DNA of 55,280 nt, taken from Paratrimastix pyriformis. Lineage: Eukaryota > Preaxostyla > Paratrimastigidae. Below the pieces are notes generated by a model. It was not told where the DNA came from. It ran no database searches and saw only the letters and a program-made list of their open reading frames with translations. Below are positions 11,062 through 22,657 of this stretch, one piece after another (position 1 is the first letter of the stretch; every line of letters starts with the position of its first letter). Made by a program: the position numbers and the translations under genes. The stretch is from positions 55,001 through 110,280 of the forward strand of contig JAPMOS010000131.1 in assembly GCA_027972325.1 (NCBI GenBank), given 5' to 3'.

Positions 11062-11638
11062 ATGCAAAAACTCAACAGGCTGGCAACCCCGACTCCTTCA
11101 CCCACACCTACATCGGTGGAAGACTTGATCGAAAGTGTTTGCCGGCACCTTCGCGAAATCTCAACGATTGTGAAGAGGTTTGACGAACAAAATCAGCTTC
11201 TTCTCTTCGAAAAGATGTCTGTTCTTCCTGTTTGGTTGGTCGGTCGCTGACCCGGAGCAAGAAACGGCTATTTTTCTTTGATGAAACAACTTTATGAGCT
11301 CGCTGACACAGCAAACGCCTCCATACCCTTAGAAGTCCTAGATCTCCTCGATCAGGGGAAGAATCCCGACCTTTTTTCGAAGGAGTGCCTGGACAAGACC
11401 ATGGGGTCGATTTCAAGGACAAAGATAAAAGCAGATTCCCTCCAGGTTTGTGGCATTCCCTTTTCCGATCATCATCCATATCCTCACGTCGTCGCAGAGC
11501 CTCCAAGTTGCCCTGAGCCAGGAGCTGGAAAAGGTCCCCCAGTTTGCAGACCTCGTTTCCACTTCGGCACCGGCGCAAACCACCCTCTCTTCAATTTCTC
11601 CCCTCCCCACCGCCACTCCGAGTGCGGCTGGCCGATGA
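11062..11638 (+). CDS. MED10: Mediator subunit 10
   Basis: A middle-module Mediator subunit that links activators to RNA polymerase II. Three exons: 11062 to about 11213 (MQKLNRLATP, then VEDLIESVCRHLREISTIVK), a middle exon (KINGYFSLMKQLYELAD, IPLEVLDLLDQGKNPDLFSK, ECLDKTMGS) and a last exon (SLQVALSQELEKVPQFADLV) with a short Ser/Pro/Thr tail. PLEV-x-x-x-(I/L)DQG-x-NP-x-(L/Y)-(Y/F)-(T/S)KE is the MED10 hallmark. The first intron is about 56 nt (donor GTCTGT) and joins FEK to INGYF in phase. Length of about 150 residues fits the family (about 135). Confidence 0.85.
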
Positions 11639-11819
11639 AACAACACGAGACGCACGGGTGGTGAGTTATTCAAGAGGCGGAGAGGAAGGAAGACAGAAAG
11701 GGAAAAAACGGCCCGCACCAATAAACAACCAAAAAAAAAACAATCCAGACGAGATCAACCCGGCAGGGTTTCCGCCGGGCGGGTGATAGGGGCTTGCCGG
11801 GGTTCTGTATACACTTGTC

Positions 11820-13648
11820 TTATCGAGAAAGGCCGTTCTCGATGCCCACCATCAGATTGTGCAAGAACTAAGCAAGGAGTCAACGACCGAGATGCGGTTG
11901 GGGGGGAGACCGACCTTGCGTGTGGCCGTGGAGTAATTGACCAACTCCATGCGGTCAATTTGTTCGACAGGCGCCTCGCTGAGCTCCGAAAGATGTTCGG
12001 TTGTCCGCTCCAGATCTCGTTGCAAAAATTCGAACCTGGCGGACAAATGAGATTCAGTCGGCGTGATCAGCAAGAAGGCAGACAAATTCTTTTCGGGGCC
12101 ATCCTTGAGGTAGTACCCGAAAACATAGGTCCACTTCAAGACACGTCGGCACTCGATGACTTGCTCGACAGCCTGAAGGATGAACGCAGCCCGTTGCGAG
12201 TCATAGCCGGGCCGAGACTGGAGCTCGACCATCTTTTCTTGGGCTTTCTGGATTCAGAGAACAAGATGTGGAAACGAGGCCCAAAGGCACGTTGGACAGA
12301 CCTTGAGCTGGCCGGAAGCAAACTTCTGGGACTGCTGATGACCGGTGTAGCGCTCAAAGTAGTGAACGTAGTAGGTCAGCTGGTTTTTGGCGTCAACGGC
12401 ATACGGGTCGTCGTGCTTCTTGGGGTCGTACTTATTGCACTTGTAGTAGCCGCCCGTCTCCGACCCGTGCTCCGTCCATGGGCCGCGGCACATCTGCGTG
12501 TCGGGGGAGAGAGGAAGGGCTCATTCGACATGGAAGGAGGGGTTTTTCAACAGACCCAGCAGAACTCATGGCGGCACCGAGAGCAGGTCATGTGGTTGCA
12601 TCCCTGGTTCTTTTCGATGGGGATATGACACTTGGGGCACTGCTTCGTGTTGCCGGTGATCCAGGTCAGATCTTCGCGCTCGTCGTTGCACTTCATGGTC
12701 CACTTCTCGACCATGTCGCAGGTTGCCGGGGCGTGAGCTTCAGCAGCGCAACGGAAACTGCCAAGAAAAAAACCAAATTTGAGTTCCCCGTGGGGCCACA
12801 GAGCAGACCAGAAGAGATGGCCGCAACGGCATTTGCAGGCAGTGCCGCCCCCCGTGCTGATGCAAGCGAAACTGCACCCAGGAGCAGGACACCATTTCAT
12901 ATCGTGGCTGCCCTCGACGAAGGAATGCCGCAGAAATTCATTGTACTTTTCGAGGAATTTGCCTGGGGGGTCGAGAAGGAGAGTGGTCCCAGAGGTCACA
13001 AAGGCTCACAGCGGACCGGTCCCCAGGACGCTGGCAAATATTGGTTCCGGGTACTTGGCAGGGCAACCGCTGTGCGGGCAGGGTGTACTAATGCATGTTG
13101 GACCTGAGAATACGACGGTGACGGAGGAGATGGGGCACGGAACGAGCAGACCTTGCGAGACGGCATTCTCAAGATGACCCCGCACGCACTCCCGACAAAA
13201 AAGGTGCCCGCAATTCAGGGCAATTCCATCAGCACGGCGGAACTCGCAGCAACAAATATCACACTCGAACTTTGCGGGCAGGGGTGGCGGAGGAGCGACA
13301 ATCACGCCTGCTTCAGCCTGGACCTTCTCGGGGTTGTCCATAAACTTTTCCAACAGGAGCTCTTTGTTCCATTGAAACTGGATCAGAAGCATTTGGCAGA
13401 GATCCGGAGGCAATCCCAGAACATCTGCCACTTGCGCTTTGATCTCTTCCTGCTTATCTCTGATTTGATCTGGGGCGATGACTTGGAACTCCTATGATAT
13501 CCGGAGCCAATAACCACGGCGAAAGCGTGCCAATGGCCGGTCGAAGTCATTGACAGACCACAGCAGAGACGATGGGGGAGACACCTTCTTCAATTTCTTC
13601 ATCTTCATCCTGAATGCCCTCATCCTCTTCAAATTCGTCATCCTCCAT
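11820..13648 (-). CDS. Ariadne-type RBR E3 ubiquitin ligase
   Basis: RING-between-RING ligase of the Ariadne-1 (ARIH1) group. The start at 13648 gives an acidic N-terminus (MEDDEFEEDEGIQDEDEEIE). Then come the UBA-like region (VIAPDQIRDKQ, VADVLGLPPDLCQMLLIQFQ), RING1 (CDICCCEFRRADGI, CGHLFCRECV), IBR (DMKWCPAPGCSFACI, CKC then RCGHLF, with the next cysteine made across an intron as FRCAAEAHAPATC), and RING2 (CPKCHIPIEKNQGCNHMTC, FCWVC). The Cys in QGCNHM is the position of the catalytic cysteine in ARIH1. The Ariadne helical domain follows (YKCNKYDP, YYVHYFERYTGHQQS, WTYVFGYYLKDGPEKNLSAF) and ends FLHNLMVGIENGLSR. In this family the C-terminal Ariadne domain autoinhibits and is released by neddylated cullins. 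Confidence 0.93.
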
Positions 13649-13980
13649 TGTTGCCGGAGAAGAAAGGGTGAAGTAAGGGAGGCTGCTGAGAAGAGAATCG
13701 CCTTCCTGGGCTCAATACCCTGGGGTTTGAGACCGCCGGCATGAAATTGTTCTTGTTCCGACGCGGAATGGGAAGAGAGAAACGGAAATGGAACTGGGAG
13801 GCGCTAGGTAGCCGAATATTTTGGCTTTCCTCAGAAGGAGGTGTCTCGGCTTGCCGGGAGCTGTGGACTTTGGCTCAGGGCGGCCATGCGAAGGCCCCGT
13901 CATGGTCTTCTCGTGCAAATCATTGGGGAGTTGGATCGGATACCGGTATCTAAAACTTCGGTGCTTGTTAGGGAAAAACT
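13649..13980. other. Intergenic spacer, ARI 5' / SHQ1 3' side
   Basis: About 330 bases between two same-strand genes. A minus-strand open frame of 90 codons (13712-13984) overlaps the SHQ1 stop and has no family likeness. I treat it as untranslated. Confidence 0.5.
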
Positions 13981-15176
13981 TCACATCCGGGTGGGGCGCA
14001 TATGCTCTTGTGGGTCTTCCTCTTGCTCGAGGGAAGGCACCCCATCGTCATCATCGTCATCGCCATCCCCCGCGAATCTGGCTGCTGCCGCGTCATCCCC
14101 AAGATATTCGAATGCTCGTCTACAACAAGTCAGATTTGATGCCACAACAAAAAGACAGCGGACCTGGTGAGGGCAGGAAGTCGCCATCCCGGGCAGGCAA
14201 CCGTCCCCCAAGGGCGGAGCGGCAGCGGCAACTGGGCCAAGGGGTGGTCGGTCTGGTGCGTGGGGTCCACGAAATCGGGCCCATCGAGCCACCGATCCCA
14301 CTCGGCTTGTCTAACATCATCAAAGGCCATAAGCTCTCTGGGTGAAAGGGAAGAAAAACTGACCCGAAGCGCTGCAGCCACATCAGGTAGTCATTGATAA
14401 AGATGGTGCACAGCAGATGTCGCGCCTCATCCCGATCAAAGATGTCCTTCAGCTCCAGGAGAACCTTCAGCACGCGCTGCCGGCCGCTTCGGAGGAGGGC
14501 CTAGGGGACCAGGTACATGTTTTCAGGCAAGAGTGACCTGGGAAGGGACAGACCACAGTGTCAGCCAGCACGGCCTGGACGAGGTCCCAGTGCCGATAGA
14601 GCGGGAAAGAGAGTGCGCGCCGAATGCAGGCGCATACGGCATCCTTGGAACAGGTGAAGCGCTGCGGGGGGGGGGGGGGGGGGGGGGGGGGAATAGTACC
14701 CAAAGGTGATGGCGATGGGGAGATGCAGACCTCGAGCCAGCTGAGGGTGGGGCTCACCTTGGCGATGGTCCACGCCGACTCGACCGTGTTCTCGCCCAGG
14801 GTGGTCCGTTGGTTGTAACAGTAGGCAAACATGATGTCAAACAGGCCCCAGAGCAAGGGCTCCGGGTTCGCCACGAGATCTGCACGTGATTTGGGGATGA
14901 GTGAGCCATGTGAAGCCAGGAAGGGGCGGCGGGGGAGCGGACGCTCTTTGTATGGGAGGCGCATGAGCAGCTCGCGTTCGTGGACGGTCCAGCCGTCATC
15001 GGGGCACTGGAGGAGACTCCGCTGCAGGGCCGCCACGGCGTCGGGTTTCTCCGTGGGCTGGGGCGGCATCATCATCCAATCATCATCATGATCACCATCA
15101 TCATCATCACCACCACCATCACCATCACCACAATCATCATCATCACCATCATCCAATCATCATCCAATCATCATCC

Positions 15177-15246
<70 letters not shown>

Positions 15247-16037
15247 GTCGTCGTCGTCACCATCATGATAGGCGAGGGGCGAGTGAGCGGGTGGGCACTG
15301 TCGACACCTCTGCTGTGGAGGGAGGGGCGGGCCGGGACGGACCGGGAGCAGCGAGATGCGACTGTCAGCAGGGCCGCCGACTTCCTGGGACCACTCCTCG
15401 AGGCCCATCCCCTCGGCCGTCCGCTGGGGGCCCGTGGGCGCGGCGGTGACTTTGTGCGGCTGCAGCTTGTCCGGGTCGTCACTGGGGGGAGGTTGGCGAG
15501 GGTTGTAAGTGAGGGCGGGGGGGGGGGGGGGGGGGTGGGAGATGTTGGTGAGGAGGGAGGTTGGTGAGGGTGTGTGTGTGTGGGGGGGGGGGGGGGGCAT
15601 GGCAGACAAGGCCGGGATATCGGCTGCCTCGGCCTCGGCCGCTATGGCCTCCTGGGCCGCCTGAATGGCCACGGGCATATCACCGGCGGCCGATGCGGCT
15701 ATGACCCCCGATGGATCGTGGTTGGTACCCGATGGGTTATGCCGACAGCCGATGCTCCCCCCATCCCCCCATCCCCAAGGGATGGTGGCTCGTAACCGAT
15801 GGGTTATGCCGACAGCCGATTCCCCCCCTCCCCCCATCCCCAAGTGGTGGCTCGTAACCGATGGGTTATGCCGACAGACCAGAGGATGACGCCGGGGTGG
15901 GGGCGGCGGGCAGGGGCGACGGGCGCCACAGGTGGCCGTGTGGGGGCCGTGGGCCGGACGGGGGCGGCGCACCATGGTGGAATCCACTGGAGCAGTTCGG
16001 CCAGGTTGCTGTCCTCGGCATTAATCAAGTCAGCCCT

Positions 16038-16077
<40 letters not shown>

Positions 16078-17664
16078 TGGGGGGAACGATCGGTGAGCGG
16101 AAAGCGTGGGAACGCGCCTCAAGGATGCTGACTGAGTGACCAAGTCGATGGGCGGATATCACCGGGGGGGGGTGGATATCACCCGGGGGGGGGGGGGGGC
16201 AGACATGAAGTGCGACCCGTCGAACTTGTCGTCCTCGGCCGCGAGGCGGAGGGCCGTCCGCTGGGAGGCCGGGGTCTGGTCGGGGTCAGGCAGGTCAACC
16301 ACCTCTGCTCGGCGTCCCCCAATCCCCCACACCACCACCCACAGCCATCTCCCGATGAGAGGCCTGCCCCCGGGCGGGGAGGGTAAAGACGGACCCTTGC
16401 AGGCCTCCTGGAGATGCAGGAAGCAGCCTTGGTATCCGTTGTTGAACCCGTAATGGGGCCGGGCCGCCTCCTCCACATTCGTGAGCTGCGAGACGGGACG
16501 AGAACAGACATGAATCGATATCACCGGGGAGAGAGCGGGATCACAAAGGGAGGGACAAGAATGGGGGCATCCCGAAGAACGTTCGTGCGACATGAGCGAT
16601 TCGCCCGAGGGGAGAGCGACATAAAAGGGAGCGGGGTACCGGAATAAAAAAGGCGCGTGCAATATCGTATGCCAGAGACACAAGGGGAGCGCCATTCAGG
16701 TACCGGAATAAAAAATGCGCGTGCAATATCGGATGCCAGAGGGAGGCCCACCCGAGGGGAGAGCGGCAGGTGCAGACCGAGGGCAGCTGCTGCTCGGCCT
16801 CCCATTCCTCGTCCTCGTCGCCGTCTCCCTGGGGCTCCTCGCAGGGCACATCGTCGGCGGTGCGAACCCCGGGGATCCGCAGGCCGGGGATGGTGGCCGG
16901 GTCCAGTTCCTCGATCTTCTTGGGCTCCGCCGCGGGCTTCGATTTGGGTTCCTCCGGCGCGTCGGTGCTCGAAATCACCTCAATGAGGGGCCGCCGGGGC
17001 TCCGCGGGCTGCTCATCGTCATCCTCGTCTTCTGCAGCGTGGGCCATCTCGACGAGCGGGTTGATCCCGCCCTGGGGGGAGGTCGACTGCATCTGCTGGC
17101 CGACCTCGGCGTGGAGTCTGTCCAGGAGAGAGGCATCGGGACCGGGAGCTGGAGGGGCCGCCGCAGGGGTGGACGTGGCAATGGCGGCAGGCACGGCCGG
17201 GTGGCGTTTCCGGCGGGCCAGAAGTTTGGTGAGCATGTCCAGGTCGGGGAAGACCTCGCCGCGGTTCTGGGAGGAAAAGTGGGGTTTTGTGTGAAAATGG
17301 TGCCAAAGATGCCCATCAAAGCTGACCTTCTTTGGCAAAGTAATGGTAACCTCGCCGCTGCTCCAGTCATAAACACCCTTCTCGCGACCATCTTCGACGA
17401 GTTCATGCGGGAAGATCAACCTACCGGCGGAACCAACTTAGCGAAAAAGAACCAAGCGAGACAAACAAACCGGAGAAAGTAAGGTTTGCAGTAAAACTTG
17501 AACTCATCCCCCGAAACGTAGAATTCCATTGTGTCAACCTAACAAGGCATTGATTCAGGTGTCCTTTCAAGAAATTATTTCCGAAGAACCTTCACATATG
17601 GGATCCGAATGACGACCGTCACAAAATCATCGTTCTGGGAGCAGCGGAAAAGCGGGGTCAGCAT
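13981..17664 (-). CDS. SHQ1: SHQ1, H/ACA snoRNP assembly chaperone
   Basis: SHQ1 holds dyskerin/Cbf5 before H/ACA RNP assembly. The start at 17664 encodes MLTPLFRCSQNDDFVTVVIR, a clean match to the CS-domain start. It continues through introns as IPYVKVDTMEFYVSGDEFKF, YCKPYFLRLIFPHELVEDG, VYDWSSGEVTITLPK and EVFPDLDMLTKLL. An Ala/Pro and acidic linker follows, then HYGFNNGYQGCFLHLQEAC. The SHQ1-specific helical domain reads LLQCPDDGWTVHERELLMRL, LLWGLFDIMFAYCYNQRTTL, ENTVESAWTIAKVSPTLSWL, IRRALSFPLYRHWDLVQAVL and VLKVLLELKDIFDRDEARHL, then INDYLMWLQRF. The acidic tail ends MRPTRM at 13981. Introns carry ATC tracts, long G runs, GT repeats and two tandem duplications. Confidence 0.93.
15069..15265. 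repeat. ATC tract in SHQ1 intron
   Basis: (ATC)n with CACCATC and CAATC variants on the plus strand. Nearby introns carry G runs of 20 or more (about 14667-14690). Confidence 0.95.
15715..15890. repeat. Tandem repeat of about 70-80 bp in SHQ1 intron
   Basis: Three copies of a unit containing CGATGGGTTATGCCGACAG (near 15730, 15798 and 15860), separated by C-rich filler and GGTGGCTCGTAACCG. Confidence 0.9.
16615..16765. repeat. Tandem duplication of about 67 bp in SHQ1 intron
   Basis: The segment GGTACCGGAATAAAAAA, then GCGCGTGCAATATCG and ATGCCAGAG, occurs twice (near 16635 and 16699). Both copies are flanked by CCGAGGGGAGAGCG. Confidence 0.88.
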
Positions 17665-17753
17665 TCCTCCTGCGGTGGTATCGAACCAAGGAGCAAAACG
17701 CTGTGCTGCCGGCTTTCGGCTCGCCAATTCATTACGTTTCTTGAGATTTTATA

Positions 17754-19328
17754 TCAGAGGCGCAAGGGGACGGGTTCATCTTCTAATTCGAGCCCCGATG
17801 TCGACGGGGTCGCAACGGAAACCCTTTTCTTCGCGCGGCGGCATCGTCCGCAGGCAAAGGCCTGGCGGGCCCATTTGACCGCATGAGAGAGCCTCACAAA
17901 AACGCCATAGAGGCTAAGAAGAAAGATGTAAAAAATATTGCTGCGGGAAACCGTCGCCGCAGACCGGGCGACTCTGACATTGGGAATCAGGTACCGAGGG
18001 GTCACGAGTGTTCGAGGGACAAAACCAGCCATCTTGTGAAGGCGGACGTCCGCGACAAGGTCTGCATTCTCCGATGCCGCCCCAGCGACAGAAAGGCGGT
18101 GCCTGTCTGCAGCTTCGAGGGTCAGCGACGGTGACGGCTGCACCGCAAACGGGGCCGGATCCGTCACCTCCACCACAGCACCCGCGGGGGCCCGGAGAAA
18201 GGGTCGGAGGCGTTGGCGAGGCTGCGGCGGAGGCATTTCCGGTTCCAGCGCTGCCCTCGCCCGTTCATCTGGGGCGACAGTCTTGCGAGTGATTGCGGAT
18301 GCCACCGGGGAGGAGGCAACCCCTCCTGACCCGGTGTTAGTCAGGGCAGCCAACCGCTTCTGAATCATGAGTGCACTCGTTGCGATCAGGGGGTTCGCGG
18401 TGGAGGCGGGCGGGTATGGCCGCGGGGGCAACATACCCACACCCATCTCCATGGCGGTGACGACCATGGCCAAGGTGAGTCCCCAGAGACAGAACGTCTG
18501 CGGAAATTCATCCAGGGTGAGGAGACGTGCTGCACGTGGGGGTGGACAATCGTGGGGCGTGGTGAGGATCCAACCGCGGGCGTAGGCTTCAACCCTGGAT
18601 GGGTCGCGGCGGAGGAGGAGGCGCCTGAAGACCTCACCGCAGCCTCGCAAGTGGGGTTGGAGCCGCGCAATTGGGACTGGAACCCAAGCCAAAGCGGCAG
18701 GGGGGCATTGAGGTGAACAAGGAGGACGGGACATCTGTAACAGCGTTTGGATGGGAATCTACGGAGATGGAAATGGCTGGTAAGAGATGGGGTGGTGCCG
18801 GCGCGTGGAACGGACCCATTCAGCAGAAGCGACTTCGCTGTCTTGGAGCGTAAGTGGGGGCAGTGGGTCCTGGGACCACCGTAGAAACACTATCCGGGTG
18901 GGCAATGAAGAGATCCTTTTCGAAGCCGAAACGAGCAGACCGAAGGGAGAAATCGACATCAACCGATCCCGCTGTGGCCCATAAGTAATGCATACATCAT
19001 CTAACTGCCCACAACACTCGAAGGAGGTCTTGGCGAGATCGAGGCCAACTTCCTCAAACACCTCTCGGATGCAGGCATCAAACGGAGTTTCTCCCGAATT
19101 GGCATGCCCTCCGGGGAATGCGACGTGTCCTGACCACCTGTCTCGCGGATTCAGCGCGCGTTTAATGAAGAGGATCGAGGGTGGAGACGGTGCCGTGCGG
19201 ATGAGCAATGCGACAGCTGCGCGCCTTGAAATTTTGCCGTGTCGGTGGAATAAAATTGGCGGCCTTTGTAATGATAAAACCAAGTTGGTGATGAATTGCC
19301 GATCGAGGAGCTGCTGAGGGTCCTCCAT
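17754..19328 (-). CDS. Nudix hydrolase (CoA-pyrophosphatase-like) with long C-terminal tail
   Basis: The start at 19328 (MEDPQQLLDRQFITNLVLSL) is chosen because the divergent SepSecS start lies 64 bp away. The Nudix fold begins at RRAAVALLIRTA, then ILFIKRALNPRDRWSGHVAF and PGGHANSGE. The full Nudix box G-x5-E-x7-REVFEEVGL is present, including the metal-binding REVFEE. The layout, with a substrate-side RDRWSGHVAFPGG segment, resembles NUDT7/8/CoA-diphosphatase-type proteins. After an intron near 18765 the frame continues as LAWVPVPIARLQPHLRGCGE and FCLWGLTLAMVVTAM, closing the Nudix domain. A tail of about 190 residues follows with one hydrophobic stretch (IFYIFLLSLYGVFV) and a basic end. 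The substrate is not provable. The stop lies 90 bp before the SHQ1 start on the same strand. Confidence 0.83.
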
Positions 19329-19392
19329 TCGGGAGGATGCCTGCGAGTGCGACTGGTGCCTCAGCGTTCTGTCGGCGATTTGACGCGCCGCG

Positions 19393-21102
19393 ATGAATGA
19401 GAAGAACTTCAAGCTGGCTGCGGGGCTGATCGGCGTGTCATATGCCACGCAATCCCAAGAAGCGCGGAAAACCCTTGAAAACCAAGTTTCCACTCTCCTC
19501 TCGCAAAGGCGCCTTCCCGACGAAGGCTGGGCACCCATCCAAATCGAGGCCTTTCTTCACGACTTGGCTTGCATGGATAGCAATAATTTCCCCAACAACG
19601 TGGGTGTTGGTGAACGAGAAGCCCGCATTTTCAGCTCCATCGTTGCAAGTCGCCATTTTCACATGGGACATGGCGTCGGCAGAAGTGGAGACCTTGCTTC
19701 CCTCCAGCCCAAGGTGCGTCGTCCTATTTTCTCGATCAGTTTTTGTTAAATGGTTCGTTAGGCAGCAGGATCGTCTCTTCTTTACCGACTCGCCAATTGC
19801 TTTGCCCTCGATGTGCTGAAACGGTCGGGGGTTCCCAGCACCCGGGCCGCCATTGTCGTCCCACTGGCCACAGGGATGTCAATCTCCTTGGTTTTGCTCT
19901 ACTTGAAATCGATCAATCCTCGGGGTGAGGTTGTCCTCATCCCCCGGATCGACCAGAAGACATGCCTCAAGTGCATCCAGACGGCGGGGCTGCGCCCGGT
20001 GGTCGTGGACAACACCCTGGAAGGGGACGAGGTCCGAACCTCATTGCCGGCGCTCACGGCCGCCATCGAGGCACAACCAAACCCCGAGAGCATCCTGTGT
20101 GTGATGACGGTCAACAGCTGTTTTGCCCCTCGGGTCCCCGACCGGCTGGTGGAGGTTGCCCAGGTGTGCAAGGCCCGCGGCATCCCCCACGTGGTCAACA
20201 ACGCCTATGCGGTGCAGGCGCGCAAGTCGCTGAACATGCTGGAGACAGCCACCCGCCAGGGTCGAGTCGACGCATACATCCAGAGCACCGACAAGAACTT
20301 CATGGTGCCCGTCGGGGGTGCCATCATCGCCTCGGCCCGGCCCGAGGTCATTGAGGCCGTCTCGCAGCTCTACCCGGGCCGGGCCAGCGCGGCGCCCGTG
20401 GTGGATTTTTTCGTGACCATGCTTGAGATGGGCTGGAACCGGTACCGATCGCTGGTCGATGAGCGGCTGGAGACCATGGGTTATCTCCACGAGCAGCTCG
20501 AAAAGGTGGCCGCGGCCGTGGGCGAACGGATGCTGTGCACTCCACACAACCCCATCTCGATGGGTATGACCCTGACCACTCTCGAACAGTGCGGAGTCAA
20601 CCCCGAGGAGTTAGGCGGGGCCCTGTTTCTCCGGTGCGTCTCTGGTACCCGGGTCGTCACCCGTGCCCAGAAACGCACCGTGGCCGGGCTGGCATTCGAG
20701 GCCTACGGGTCGCACCTTGCCGGCGGCTTCCCCTTGCCCTACCTGACCTGCGCCGCGGGCCTGGGCATGCAGCGGGAGGATGTCGACCAGATGTGTGCCC
20801 GGCTGCGGAAATCCCTTCTCGATCTGGGCGCGCATGCTCCGCTTCCTCCTCCTCCTCCTCCTCCTCCTCCCGCGGCTGTGGTTGCTGCCCCCACCACGGC
20901 AGCCGCTCCTCCCACGGCTGTGGCTGGTGCCGGAGAGAATCACCCGGAACAGAATGGAACCCCGGCTATAGCCACCCAGTCTGCCGCCACAACCCCGCAC
21001 GAGGTGGAGGAGGTGTCGGATCGAACCCCGGCACTAGCCACCACGCACCACCCCGCTGCCACGGCCAATATTACCCCACCACCGGCCCCGCGTTCGGGAT
21101 GA
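19393..21102 (+). CDS. SEPSECS: O-phosphoseryl-tRNA(Sec) selenium transferase
   Basis: The PLP enzyme that converts phosphoseryl-tRNA(Sec) to selenocysteinyl-tRNA(Sec). Exon 1 (19393-19712) has EGWAPIQIEAFLHDLA, CMDSNNFPNNVGVGEREARI and HGVGRSGDLASLQPK. A 51-nt intron follows (donor GTGCGT). Exon 2 runs AAGSSLLYRLANCFALDVLK, LATGMSISL, PRIDQKTCLKCIQTAGL, EGDEVRTSL, CFAPRVPDRLVEVAQVCKAR, IPHVVNNAYAVQ and QSTDKNFMVPVGGAI. In the last motif the lysine is the PLP Schiff-base residue. It continues YPGRASAAPVVDFFVTMLEM, TPHNPISMGMTLTTLEQCGV and RCVSGTRVVTR. The core ends near 20840. A low-complexity Pro/Ala/Thr tail of about 90 residues is an addition to the usual family. Its presence implies a selenocysteine pathway. 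Confidence 0.97.
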
Positions 21103-21558
21103 GGTGGTGAATGAGGCGTTTGGAGTGGGGTTTTGCGGTTGTTGGATTGTTTGTGTGAATTTCTGGTTGGGTTTGTCTGTAGATCATCACTCCCTTGCAG
21201 TTTTACGGCCCGAACTTGAACGCCTCACCCCCTCCCCTCCCCCCCCGCATTCTCATACATCCATCTGTTGTTGTTTTTTTTTTGCGTCGTCGGAACAGAT
21301 TCCGATCCAACTGCCCACCACCGTCCGCCGACACCACCGCGAGATTTGGGCGGGTCCCCTCTTTGACATAGATGATGACGGGGGGATGGAAGGATGGGAC
21401 TGGGGGAAGACCTTAAATTGATCAATTGAGAATTTAGAAGAAGAATAAAAGCGGAAAACACAATCGGCCCCTGAGCTCTGCCAGGATCAACGGGCTGGTG
21501 TGGTATGCAGCCGGGGGGGGGGGGGGGGGCGACCTGGGGTCAAGAAGTGGAATGGAGA
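21103..21558. other. Spacer between convergent SepSecS and sirtuin genes
   Basis: About 455 bases of 3' flanks. I see only C-rich stretches, a T run (about 21276) and a G run (about 21514-21529). No gene is supported. Confidence 0.6.
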
Positions 21559-22614
21559 CTATCTGGGGCCAGGGGGAGGGGGAGACGGCGCCGGGGCGGC
21601 GGTCGCTGTGGCGCTGGACGTGGCTGTTGCCGGGGGTACCGGAGACCGACTGGTGGCTGTTGCCGGGGGCGCTGAAGACTGGCCAGCGGCCTTCGGGCGT
21701 GGCGGCTGCGGAGGCTGCGCAGCTGATTTCTGGTGGCTGCTGCTGTCGGCTTCCTCGGCCGACTCGTCGTCGTCATCCTCCGAGTCGGAGGCGTCGATCC
21801 GGGCCAGCGAGCCGCCTGCGGCCGGGCAGCAGCAGAGAGAATCATCATCATCACCGTCGTTGTCATCATCATCATCCGATGATCGTCATCATCATCCGAT
21901 GATCGTCATCATCATCCGATGATCGTCATCATCATCCGATGATCGTCATCATCATCCGATGATCGTCATCATCATCCGATGATCGTCATCATCATCCGAT
22001 GATCGTCATCATCATCATCATCACCATCCGATCATCGTCATTTAATCAAGAGCAGAGCAGAGGGGTGGGGCGGGGTGGGTGGGGGTGGGATGGAGGTCGG
22101 GCGATGCGTGGGCCGGGGCCGGGGCGGTCATGGGCAAGAGGCCGACGGACCGGGGTACACGACAACCCGCGGCTCGGGGGTGGTGGTGGGCAGCGGGTAC
22201 TGGCGCCGCCCCAGGGTGGGCTGACAGGAGCGGCTGTAGGGCAGCTGCCACCCGAGCCGATGAGCCAAGTCGCCAATGACATCGTCGCAGTTGCCTGGGG
22301 GGGATGAAGACCAAGGGAGAGAGGGTCAGCCCCGTGGAAGGAACCCAACTAACCCATCGATCGAGGTCGATCGAAGGTGGCGGTGAAGGGGAATGGTGCC
22401 AGAGGTCGGACGAACCTCCCCTCCCCCTTCTCTTCCCCCTCCCCTCCCCTCCCCCTCCCCTCCCTCCCCTCCCCTCCCCTCCCCTCCCCTCCCCTCCCCC
22501 TCCCCTCCCCCCCTCCCCTCCCCTCCCCACACACACACCGCATACGGACACCTCCCGCCTCCCATTTCCCTCGAGGGATGACGCTGTCGGATGTGGTGCA
22601 TCGCCCGATTGAAA

Positions 22615-22657
<43 letters not shown>

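Noticed and set aside
17675-17700. T-arm-like GGTTCGAT on the minus strand, hint of a tRNA
   Set aside because: No matching acceptor or D arm around it; it lies just upstream of the SHQ1 start.
21871-22030. Regular 20-bp repeats that might look like a CRISPR array
   Set aside because: Units abut without unique spacers, inside a eukaryotic intron; this is a satellite.
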